Below, piece after piece: positions 24,578-31,437 of a stretch of 48,103 nucleotides of DNA. The position numbers and the translations under genes were made by a program. The first letter of the stretch is position 1; each line of letters begins with the position of its first letter. The DNA comes from Candidatus Woesebacteria bacterium (GTDB lineage Bacteria > Patescibacteriota > Microgenomatia > UBA1406 > HO2-37-13b), in NCBI GenBank assembly GCA_018062135.1, contig JAGOSW010000003.1:29385-77487 (forward strand), in the 5' to 3' direction. Below the pieces are notes generated by a model. That model did not search any database. It was not told the origin of the DNA and saw only the letters and a program-made list of their open reading frames with translations.

Positions 24578-25128
24578 GTACTCATAATCGCGGTTACACT
24601 TTGCTTGAAGTAGTGATCGTTATAAGCATTTTTGCACTCATCGTGCCCGCAATGTTTAGTATGTATTTCGCAAGCCTGCGGGCGCAGAAAAAAGTATTTG
24701 TTCTTAGGGATACAAAAAGGAATGGTGATAATGCGTTGACAGTAATAGAGAGTCTTATAAAGCAAAACGCCATTAGCATACACAATGCAGAACCCCCTAC
24801 TTCGGCAAATCAAGTTTGTACAAGTGCCGTGCCATCGGGCAGTGGCGCACTTTTCTTTAAAGATAAAGATGGTACTTGGTTTTCATTTACTCAGAGCAAC
24901 TTTAGAATAGCCTCAAGTTCTGCCTCGACTTTAAGTAGTAGCTCTGTAAATCTAACAAATACAAAATCACTTGTTACAAACTTTAACTTGCGCTGTGCAT
25001 ATGTTTCAGATGTAAGCCCTCCTCTTGTTTCAATTTCGTTTAATATAAACCAAAATGGTCCAACGGGACGTGCTGAAGAAGTATCCTCCCTTGGGTATCA
25101 AACGAAGATTAAACTCCGCTCTTATTGA
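24568..25128 (+). CDS. Type IV pilin-like protein (PilW/GspJ-like)
   Basis: 186 aa. The signal NRGYTLLEVVIVISIFALIV has Tyr at +1 and Glu at +5. A helix with LRDTKRNGDNALTVIESLIK and a beta-rich C-terminus follow, as in PilW/GspJ. It completes a four-gene minor pilin set (GspG/H/I/J order) that probably initiates the fibre. Confidence 0.8.
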   Translation: MGISTHNRGYTLLEVVIVISIFALIVPAMFSMYFASLRAQKKVFVLRDTKRNGDNALTVIESLIKQNAISIHNAEPPTSANQVCTSAVPSGSGALFFKDKDGTWFSFTQSNFRIASSSASTLSSSSVNLTNTKSLVTNFNLRCAYVSDVSPPLVSISFNINQNGPTGRAEEVSSLGYQTKIKLRSY

Positions 25129-25153
25129 CTTATACCACGAGTTTTAACATACT
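25125..25153 (+). promoter_or_regulatory. Promoter of pilMNO
   Basis: TTGACT (25125-25130), 17-bp spacer, CATACT (25148-25153), then six bases to the pilM ATG. The -35 overlaps the stop of the previous pilin gene. Confidence 0.7.
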
Positions 25154-25159
25154 TAGTAT

Positions 25160-26191
25160 ATGTCGTCTACAACGTTTACTCTTGATATTGGTGAGCAATA
25201 CCTTAAAGTTGTTGATGCTGAGATGAGTGGCGGGTCTCTCGTTGCACACTCAGCTGCATTAACTGATGTTGAGTTTAATCCGTACGCAACCACTGCCGAA
25301 GATTATGTAAAACGAACTTCTGACGCAATTCAAAAATTGCTAAATGATGCTCAAATTAAAAAGCGCGATGCGCATATAGTCATTCCTGATAGTCAAAGCT
25401 ATACACGCGTGTTCGAAATGCCATTGTTAACTGAAAAAGAGCTTCTGTCTGCAATCCGTTATCAAGCAGATCAGTTTATTCCAATTCCTATTGAGAAAGT
25501 AAGTATGGATATATTTCCGTTAAAAAAGGATAAGCAAAAAGGCAAATCGCTTATTTTGCTTGTTGCTGCATCAGTAAATGTTATTGAGCACGCAACGCAG
25601 ATAGCTACTGCAGCCTCACTAACGCCCATATCTGTTGAAAACGAAACCAGTGCTACGCTTCGACTTCTCAGTAAAATTTACGAAAAAAAGGAACAGGAAG
25701 AAGAAATGCAGGTATACATTAACTTCGGAGAAACCTCTACCTCTCTATATCTATATAACTTGAAAGAAATGATGCCCGTTCAGGTGCATAACTTTGCCAT
25801 TGGAAGAAGTATTTTCTATAAGGATATTCAAGCAAATCTCACAATTACGCCACAACAGATTAAGGAAGCGATAGAGAAAGTTGGTTTTTTGCCTGTACAA
25901 GCGCCCTATAACCTACCTGCAATTATAAGCGCACCATTTAACGAATTCGTAGACGAATTAAAACGATTTATTATTTCTTCAAAAGAAATGACATCAAGAA
26001 ATATATCCAAGGTATTTATTTTCGGTGAAGGATCAGCTTTTGCAGGAATTGATACAAAGCTTTCAGAATCACTTGGAGTTCCTGTTGAAATATGTAATAT
26101 TTCGTCATCATTTAAGAAAAATTCTGTCGTTGATTACTTTGTACATGATTGGAACATTTTATTGCCTGCAGTAGGAGCATGTCTTCAGTAA
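25160..26191 (+). CDS. pilM: Type IV pilus assembly protein PilM
   Basis: 343-aa actin-like cytoplasmic ATPase-fold protein. Phosphate-1-like TFTLDIGEQYLKVVD is at 5-19; MPLLTEKELLSAIRYQADQFIPIPIE is the highly typical PilM stretch (about 90-115); phosphate-2-like QVYINFGETSTSLYLY follows. It forms the inner-membrane alignment complex with PilN and PilO, which follow directly. Confidence 0.92.
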   Translation: MSSTTFTLDIGEQYLKVVDAEMSGGSLVAHSAALTDVEFNPYATTAEDYVKRTSDAIQKLLNDAQIKKRDAHIVIPDSQSYTRVFEMPLLTEKELLSAIRYQADQFIPIPIEKVSMDIFPLKKDKQKGKSLILLVAASVNVIEHATQIATAASLTPISVENETSATLRLLSKIYEKKEQEEEMQVYINFGETSTSLYLYNLKEMMPVQVHNFAIGRSIFYKDIQANLTITPQQIKEAIEKVGFLPVQAPYNLPAIISAPFNEFVDELKRFIISSKEMTSRNISKVFIFGEGSAFAGIDTKLSESLGVPVEICNISSSFKKNSVVDYFVHDWNILLPAVGACLQ

Positions 26192-26205
26192 TCATCTAAA
26201 TAAAT

Positions 26206-26754
26206 ATGAGCTTGGAAATTAATTTGCTCCATCAACACAAAACATCAAAAATAGCTCAGAGAGCAGTTTTTCTACTTCGCCTATTTACAATAATTTCTGG
26301 GGCAATCGTATTGTTGTCATTATCTGGTATCTTCATATTGAAAAAAAATCTTGAACTTAGTCTTGATACAAAGACTAACTATCATAACGAACTAATGGCG
26401 AGGGTAGTTAAGAATCAGGAAAAAGAGACTTCGGCTCTTTTACTTAATGAGAAATATAAAGCAATTGATGCCATTATGAAGGCAGAGCCACCTTTTCTAA
26501 CTTATTATGAAACGCTCATGAGAGAACTGCCAAACTCATCTGAATCAGGAAAGCTTTCTAGCGTAAATATGCAAAAAAATGGGACAGCTGTTGTACATGT
26601 TTTGTTTCCGAATATTATAGCTATGACCAAATTTCTCTCACATGTTGAAACGGACGCTTTTAAAAAACAATTTACCGCCGTACGCACAAGTAATATTACG
26701 TTTAGTAAAGACGGTTCGAAAGAAGTTCAATTTTCACTAGATGTCACGTTTTAA
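26206..26754 (+). CDS. pilN: Type IV pilus assembly protein PilN
   Basis: 182 aa bitopic protein. The N-terminus SLEINLLHQ is a variant of the 'INLLP' PilM-binding motif, followed by a transmembrane helix (about 25-47) and a coiled-coil/ferredoxin-like periplasmic part. Identified by motif, size and gene order; sequence similarity of PilN proteins is low. It overlaps pilO by 14 bp. Confidence 0.85.
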   Translation: MSLEINLLHQHKTSKIAQRAVFLLRLFTIISGAIVLLSLSGIFILKKNLELSLDTKTNYHNELMARVVKNQEKETSALLLNEKYKAIDAIMKAEPPFLTYYETLMRELPNSSESGKLSSVNMQKNGTAVVHVLFPNIIAMTKFLSHVETDAFKKQFTAVRTSNITFSKDGSKEVQFSLDVTF

Positions 26755-27463
26755 TAAAACACAATTAGTTACCTCGCCACAATTCATTCTAATTAAGAAT
26801 AATCTTATTTATGGGGTTGCTATAGTGGTCTTTCTCTTTCTTGGTTTCTCATTTTTACCTCAGCAGCTACTTATATACACAGACTTAAAAAATAAAAATA
26901 CTGAGGTAGATGCCGAAATTTCAAAACAAGAAACGCGACTTCGACTTATTGAGTCAATAAATGTTGCTGATTTAAATCAACTACTGCTTGTTCTTAACAC
27001 ACTCTATCCACAGCAAGAAGATCAATTCTCGATATATCCCGTTATAGATAACTTACAAGCAGTAACGGGAATGGTTTTCCTTAAGAAAAGTTCACCTTTT
27101 GCAGCTGATTCAAAGGCAAAAGTAGTCATGACTATTGATGCGGTTGGTACTCTTGATCAAGTAAAAACACTGCTGAGAGACTACCCGTATAAATCAGCAC
27201 GAATTCTTACTTTAGAAAATCTGTTGCTAAGGCCGAATAAACTTAACCCCCAAGTTTGGGATATTAGCTTTACAATAACGTTTCATACAAAAGAGGTGGC
27301 TGTAGGCACAGAGACTTTAACAGGAATAAATCCAATGGCTCTGGCATTTGCGCGCCAAGCAGAGCAGTATTTTTCATCACGAGGAGCAAAATATACAAAA
27401 GTAAGCGTAAAGGATGAAGACATTCCCTTAAATTATCCAATAAAGAAGAATCCGTTTAAGTAG
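26741..27463 (+). CDS. pilO: Type IV pilus assembly protein PilO-like
   Basis: 240 aa. Short cytoplasmic N-terminus, transmembrane helix at about 20-45, then a helical region with NTEVDAEISKQETRLRLIE and an alpha/beta periplasmic domain. The call rests mainly on topology, size and position after pilM-pilN. It converges on khpA with 25 bp between stops and no clear terminator. Confidence 0.75.
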   Translation: MSRFNKTQLVTSPQFILIKNNLIYGVAIVVFLFLGFSFLPQQLLIYTDLKNKNTEVDAEISKQETRLRLIESINVADLNQLLLVLNTLYPQQEDQFSIYPVIDNLQAVTGMVFLKKSSPFAADSKAKVVMTIDAVGTLDQVKTLLRDYPYKSARILTLENLLLRPNKLNPQVWDISFTITFHTKEVAVGTETLTGINPMALAFARQAEQYFSSRGAKYTKVSVKDEDIPLNYPIKKNPFK

Positions 27464-27488
27464 CTGCTACGAACTCCACTTAATTATG

Positions 27489-27731
27489 TTATGCCTGAGT
27501 GTTTATGAAGATGCGCGTATGAGATTCTGGAGAGTTTTTTGCTTCGTAAAGCTTTAGGATGTCCGTAAGAGCTTTTATTGTAAGACCGCGCTTACCAATT
27601 ACACGTGAGTAATCTTCCACATTCAGTGTTACATTAAACCTTTGAATATCATTGTCAACTTCATGCTCAATAGCAATCTCATCTGCATGAGCGACTAGGT
27701 TCTCAAGAAGAAACTGTAGGAGTTTTTGCAT
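27489..27731 (-). CDS. khpA: KH-domain RNA-binding protein KhpA
   Basis: 80 aa single KH domain of the YlqC/KhpA family. The GxxG loop reads VIGKRGLTIKAL (about 44-55). It binds RNA, in other bacteria together with KhpB. It follows rpsP with a 29-bp overlap, the standard bacterial neighbourhood rpsP-khpA. Confidence 0.92.
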   Translation of the reverse strand: MQKLLQFLLENLVAHADEIAIEHEVDNDIQRFNVTLNVEDYSRVIGKRGLTIKALTDILKLYEAKNSPESHTRIFINTQA

Positions 27732-27960
27732 GTTTCTTTAATAATTTTGAGGTACCATCAGTAAGTTGTGCGCCTTTGCTAAGCCAATATTGGAGCCTTT
27801 CTGTATTGACTTCTAGTACGAAAGGATTAGGAATTGGATCATAAAATCCAATTTTGTCGATATATTTTGTATTTCTCTTGGTTTTAGCCTCAGAAACAAT
27901 AATCCTGTATTTAGGATCGTTTGTTCGGCCAATACGTGAAAGTTTTATTCTTAGTGCCAT
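27703..27960 (-). CDS. rpsP: 30S ribosomal protein S16
   Basis: 85 aa. MALRIKLSRIGRTNDPKYRIIVSEA is the typical bS16 N-terminus, followed by KYIDKIGFYDPIPNP and the helix ERLQYWLSKGAQLTDG. Normal length and no anomalies. No Shine-Dalgarno precedes it. 18 bp downstream of rnc on the minus strand. Confidence 0.97.
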   Translation of the reverse strand: MALRIKLSRIGRTNDPKYRIIVSEAKTKRNTKYIDKIGFYDPIPNPFVLEVNTERLQYWLSKGAQLTDGTSKLLKKHAKTPTVSS

Positions 27961-27978
27961 AACTAGACGAAAATTATA

Positions 27979-28680
27979 TCATATTCCTAACTTTTGTAAA
28001 GCGCCGCGTGCCGCCTCTTCTTCACCCTGTTTTTTTGATTTTCCAGATCCTTCACCAAGCATATCATCATTGTCAAAAACGCCGACTTTGTAGGTTTTAC
28101 TATGCTCAGGTCCTGTCTCATCAAGGACTTTGTATACTGGAAGCTTTTTATATTTTTCCTGGTAATGTTCTTGTAAGATGTTTTTTGCTGGTAGGTATAG
28201 ACGTTTTGTGACGATATTGTTAAGCACATCTTTAAATAAAAATGTATTAATAAAAACATAGGCCACCTCAAACCCATGTTCTAAGTAGATTGCTCCAATA
28301 ACAGCTTCAAAGCAGTCAGCCAAAATTGAGATATTCTCTCTACCATTATTGTCTTGCTCACCCTTTGAAAGATATAGATATTCGCCAAGTCCGAGTATAC
28401 TTGCTGCTTCATACAGACTGGTTGTATTAACAATTGATGCTTTTATGTCTGTATAGTCGCCTTCCTTATACTCTGGGTATGTTTTATATAAATGAATCGA
28501 AGTTACGAGAGACAAAACGCTATCGCCAAGGAATTCTAATTTTTCATTAGAAGGCAATGAAAAATCTCTATTCTCGTTATGGTACGACCTGTGCACAAAT
28601 GCAGTCTCTAAAAGTTCTATGTTTTTAAATTGTAGCTGAATCTTTTTTTGAAGATTCTCAAGCTTCTTTGTTATCCTCAT
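27979..28680 (-). CDS. rnc: Ribonuclease III
   Basis: 233 aa double-strand-specific endonuclease. The signature NEKLEFLGDSVLSLV (about 44-58) and the second acidic site DCFEAVIGAIYLEHG (about 114-128) give the catalytic Glu/Asp set. A C-terminal dsRBD spans about 160-230 (VYKVLDETGPEHSKTYKVGV, GSGKSKKQGEEEAARGALQKL). Overlaps nusB by 23 bp. Likely processor of the 16S stalk seen in this window. Confidence 0.96.
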   Translation of the reverse strand: MRITKKLENLQKKIQLQFKNIELLETAFVHRSYHNENRDFSLPSNEKLEFLGDSVLSLVTSIHLYKTYPEYKEGDYTDIKASIVNTTSLYEAASILGLGEYLYLSKGEQDNNGRENISILADCFEAVIGAIYLEHGFEVAYVFINTFLFKDVLNNIVTKRLYLPAKNILQEHYQEKYKKLPVYKVLDETGPEHSKTYKVGVFDNDDMLGEGSGKSKKQGEEEAARGALQKLGI

Positions 28681-29029
28681 AATTTTCTTCGTAAATTTTT
28701 CCTAAAATTGCGTTAATAAAAGACGGAGATTTTTCTCCTCCCATTTCCTTTGCGAGCTCCACTGCTTCATTAATAACAACCTTTGGCGGCGCAGTTTTTT
28801 CTATAAGAAGTTCGTATAAAGCTAAATGTAGGATTGCTAGGTCAACCCGAGCAATCTTATCGATTTCATACTTTTGGGCATAAAGCTGAATTTTCTCGTC
28901 AAAGTCAGTAATGTGTTCAGAAATCAATGTTACTTTTTCTTTTAGCTCAGAACGTTGAGGCTTGCTGTTGAAGGATGCGGCGTAAAGTTCCTGAACAATC
29001 TGCTGTCTTCTGGTATGACGCTTATCCAT
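28658..29029 (-). CDS. nusB: Transcription antitermination factor NusB
   Basis: 123 aa all-helical protein. RRQQIVQELYAASFNSKP is the N-terminal helix; DLAILHLALYELL and VVINEAVELAKEMGGEKSPSFINAILGKI are the conserved C-terminal core. Normal length. Lies 2 bp after rpmF and overlaps rnc. Confidence 0.94.
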   Translation of the reverse strand: MDKRHTRRQQIVQELYAASFNSKPQRSELKEKVTLISEHITDFDEKIQLYAQKYEIDKIARVDLAILHLALYELLIEKTAPPKVVINEAVELAKEMGGEKSPSFINAILGKIYEENYEDNKEA

Positions 29030-29031
29030 AA

Positions 29032-29166
29032 TTAACCTTTGCGATGTGAAAGGCGGGGTTTTCCGGTTGTTTTATCGTAGACTACATTTGGAAGAGCTTC
29101 TGATCGTGACGCTCTGCGTTTACCAGTTCTTCGCGTTGAATGTTTTCGTTTTGGTGTCGGTGGCAT
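29032..29166 (-). CDS. rpmF: 50S ribosomal protein L32, zinc-free short form
   Basis: 44 aa: it starts MPPTPKRKHSTRRTGKRRAS, continues with a LPNVVYDKTTGKPRLSH segment and ends RKG. The basic N-terminus matches bL32 (usual PKRKTSKSRRDKRRA). The C-terminal half has none of the four zinc-binding cysteines and is shorter than usual (about 57 aa). TGATAAAAT with six bases to the ATG marks a probable leaderless start. It heads the rpmF-nusB-rnc-rpsP-khpA run. Confidence 0.85.
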   Translation of the reverse strand: MPPTPKRKHSTRRTGKRRASRSEALPNVVYDKTTGKPRLSHRKG

Positions 29167-29172
29167 ATCGAT

Positions 29173-29181
29173 ATTTTATCA
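29173..29181 (-). promoter_or_regulatory. Extended -10 of rpmF
   Basis: TGATAAAAT on the minus strand ends six bases before the rpmF ATG. The distance allows practically no 5' UTR. Confidence 0.6.
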
Positions 29182-29210
29182 TGAAACCCCTAATATATTC
29201 AACCAGTTAT

Positions 29211-31307
29211 TCAGTTTTGCGCTATATCTTCGAAGTGGAAAGCTTTAAGTCTTCTTACTAAATACGGATAGTCAGTGACTTTGTAGTTATTAGCTACAAA
29301 TATTCCACATGCTTTTTGAACTTTTTCAGTAAGCTTTCCATCGAGAAGAGTTTCTAATGCTATCGGTGAATAGCCATGTTGTTGTGTGCCAAATATATTA
29401 CCTCCCCCTCTGTGTTTAAGGTCATATCGAGCCAACTCGTAGCCATCTAAAGTCCCACAAAATGTAGAAAGGCGTTTTTGTACTGTGGGATTAGAATTTG
29501 TACTGAAAAGAAGGCAGTAGGACTGTATGTCAGAGCGACCAACTCGTCCTCGCAGCTGATGTAGCTGTGCTAAACCAAATCGCTCAGCACCTTCGATAAT
29601 AATAACACTCGCATTTGGCACATCTATACCTACTTCGACAACAGGAGTTGAGACGAGAATATCAAGCTTTCCCTCAGCAAAGTCCTTCATGATTTCATCT
29701 TTTTCATCGGCTTTTAGGCGTCCATGAAGAAGTTTTGCGGAAAACTCCTTAAATATTGTCTCTATTTTTTTTATTTCTTCTGAGGCAGCTTTAACTGATT
29801 GTAGCGTCTCGGATTCAGATAGTTCAATAAACGGACACACTATAAATAGCTGGTGTCCGACAGATAATTCCTTTTTAATCCATACATATGCATCCTCTCG
29901 CTTAAGCTCAGGAGTAAGAATGGTTTTAATTTCTTTTCTTCCTTTAGGAAATTCGTCTATTACTGACACATCGAGCTCACCATATAGAGTAAGCAATACA
30001 GTTCGAGGAATTGGCGTCGCGGTTAAGTTTAAGAGATGTGGATTAATCCCTTTTGTTTTCAGTGCGGCTCTTTGAGATACGCCAAACTTATGCTGCTCAT
30101 CTATAATAATAAGACCAACATTTGAAAAGGACCTCTTCCCAGAAATAAGTGCGTGGGTTCCTATGAGGATATCAGCATTGTTAAAGTCTTCCTCGCTTAT
30201 CTTGCTGTTACTTGTAACCAATGATACTTTTGGCTGTTTGGTTTTAGGTAACTGGGAAAAGAGTGCGTTTATACTTTTAATTTGCTGTTGTGCGAGGATT
30301 TCGGTCGGAGCCATATACACAGTTTTCTTAGAATTATAGAAAGCATATAATGCAGCAGCTACAGCAACTATTGTCTTCCCGCTTCCTACATCTCCTTGCA
30401 ACAATCTGTTCATGGGATTTGTGCCAGACATATCCTGAATAATATCTTTTACAGATCGTTCCTGGGCGCCAGTCAACATATATGGAAGCGACATAAGAAA
30501 CGCATCAACATCTTTTTTATGCGAACTATCCATTTTTGAGAGAACTTTTTGTTTCTTCCATTCTTCCTTAACCATTCTCGTTTTCAGTTGGATGCTAAAA
30601 AGCTCATTAAAACTCATTCGTTCCCGGGTTGATTTGAGTGTAGAAGTTTCAGACGGAAAGTGAACTTCTTTTAGAACGTCGGCCATGCTGAGTAAGTCCA
30701 TGTTTTTTAAAACTTCTTCTGGTAAACATTCTTGTGCCAAAGCTCCGTATAACGACACGGCGTGGAACATTTTTTCTCGAAGAGTTCGCAGGCTTATACT
30801 AGGAATTGATGAATATATCGGAACGATTCTTCCCGTATGTATACTCGGTGTATCTTCTTTAACTAATTCATAATTATCTGGTTGTAAAAAAATAAGGCCA
30901 TTATTGTTTTTAATCGCACCAGAAATTGCAATAAGCGTACCAGTCGTAAATAATCTCAGAAGAAACGGCTGATTAAACCACGTAACGGTTGTGCTGCCAG
31001 AATCATCAGAAATCATTAGTTTCTGCATAGAAAAACCTCGTCGAGTAAAAATATTGGTCTTTTTAGTAATTTCGCCTCTTAAAGTGACTTTACCCTTACT
31101 CAGAAGATCGTTTTCTTCGGTTGATTCACCAAGAGCATGAAAGTGAGCCTCAAGTTCAGAAATCTGAACATTTTTCCTATAATCCTCGTAGCGAAACGGA
31201 ATTGTTTCCAGAAGCTCTCCGATTGAATTTATCCCTGATGCGGTAAGTTTAGCTACAGTACGAGAAGACGTCTTTGGGAGCTTCTGAAGAGGAATATCAT
31301 AAAGCAT
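29211..31307 (-). CDS. recG: ATP-dependent DNA helicase RecG
   Basis: 698 aa. The N-terminal wedge/OB domain includes GEITKKTNIFTRRGFSMQK. Helicase motifs: Walker A LLQGDVGSGKTIVA (about 310-323), motif Ia MAPTEILAQQ, DEQHKFG (motif II, usual DEQHRFG), LTATPIPRT (III), VGIDVPNASVII (V) and QLRGRVGRS (VI). It remodels stalled forks. The start codon overlaps a small membrane ORF upstream. Confidence 0.96.
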   Translation of the reverse strand: MLYDIPLQKLPKTSSRTVAKLTASGINSIGELLETIPFRYEDYRKNVQISELEAHFHALGESTEENDLLSKGKVTLRGEITKKTNIFTRRGFSMQKLMISDDSGSTTVTWFNQPFLLRLFTTGTLIAISGAIKNNNGLIFLQPDNYELVKEDTPSIHTGRIVPIYSSIPSISLRTLREKMFHAVSLYGALAQECLPEEVLKNMDLLSMADVLKEVHFPSETSTLKSTRERMSFNELFSIQLKTRMVKEEWKKQKVLSKMDSSHKKDVDAFLMSLPYMLTGAQERSVKDIIQDMSGTNPMNRLLQGDVGSGKTIVAVAAALYAFYNSKKTVYMAPTEILAQQQIKSINALFSQLPKTKQPKVSLVTSNSKISEEDFNNADILIGTHALISGKRSFSNVGLIIIDEQHKFGVSQRAALKTKGINPHLLNLTATPIPRTVLLTLYGELDVSVIDEFPKGRKEIKTILTPELKREDAYVWIKKELSVGHQLFIVCPFIELSESETLQSVKAASEEIKKIETIFKEFSAKLLHGRLKADEKDEIMKDFAEGKLDILVSTPVVEVGIDVPNASVIIIEGAERFGLAQLHQLRGRVGRSDIQSYCLLFSTNSNPTVQKRLSTFCGTLDGYELARYDLKHRGGGNIFGTQQHGYSPIALETLLDGKLTEKVQKACGIFVANNYKVTDYPYLVRRLKAFHFEDIAQN

Positions 31308-31413
31308 AGAGTAGAAGTGGAGCGACAGAAGTGATTATAAGAATAGCAGTTGCAATAGATACGCCGATTATTTTTAGCGCTCTTTTATGTCTGTGAAAGA
31401 ATTTTCCTATCAT
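31297..31413 (-). CDS. 38-aa membrane peptide upstream of recG
   Basis: ORF starting MIGKFFHRHKRALK with a hydrophobic helix IIGVSIATAILIITSVAPLLLYAL. The basic N-terminus followed by one helix predicts a small membrane-anchored peptide. Its last codons overlap the recG start by 11 bp, so it may couple recG translation. TATACT lies ten bases before its ATG. I do not recognise a family; expression is inferred only from architecture. Confidence 0.5.
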   Translation of the reverse strand: MIGKFFHRHKRALKIIGVSIATAILIITSVAPLLLYAL

Positions 31414-31420
31414 GGTAAGG

Positions 31421-31434
31421 TATAGTATACTATA
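31421..31434. promoter_or_regulatory. Palindromic bidirectional -10 element
   Basis: TATAGTATACTATA is a perfect 14-bp palindrome giving TATACT on both strands. On plus it ends six bases before the PBP ATG (31438). On minus it ends ten bases before the ATG of the small ORF ahead of recG. One element could drive both divergent genes. Confidence 0.6.
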
Positions 31435-31437
31435 GCA

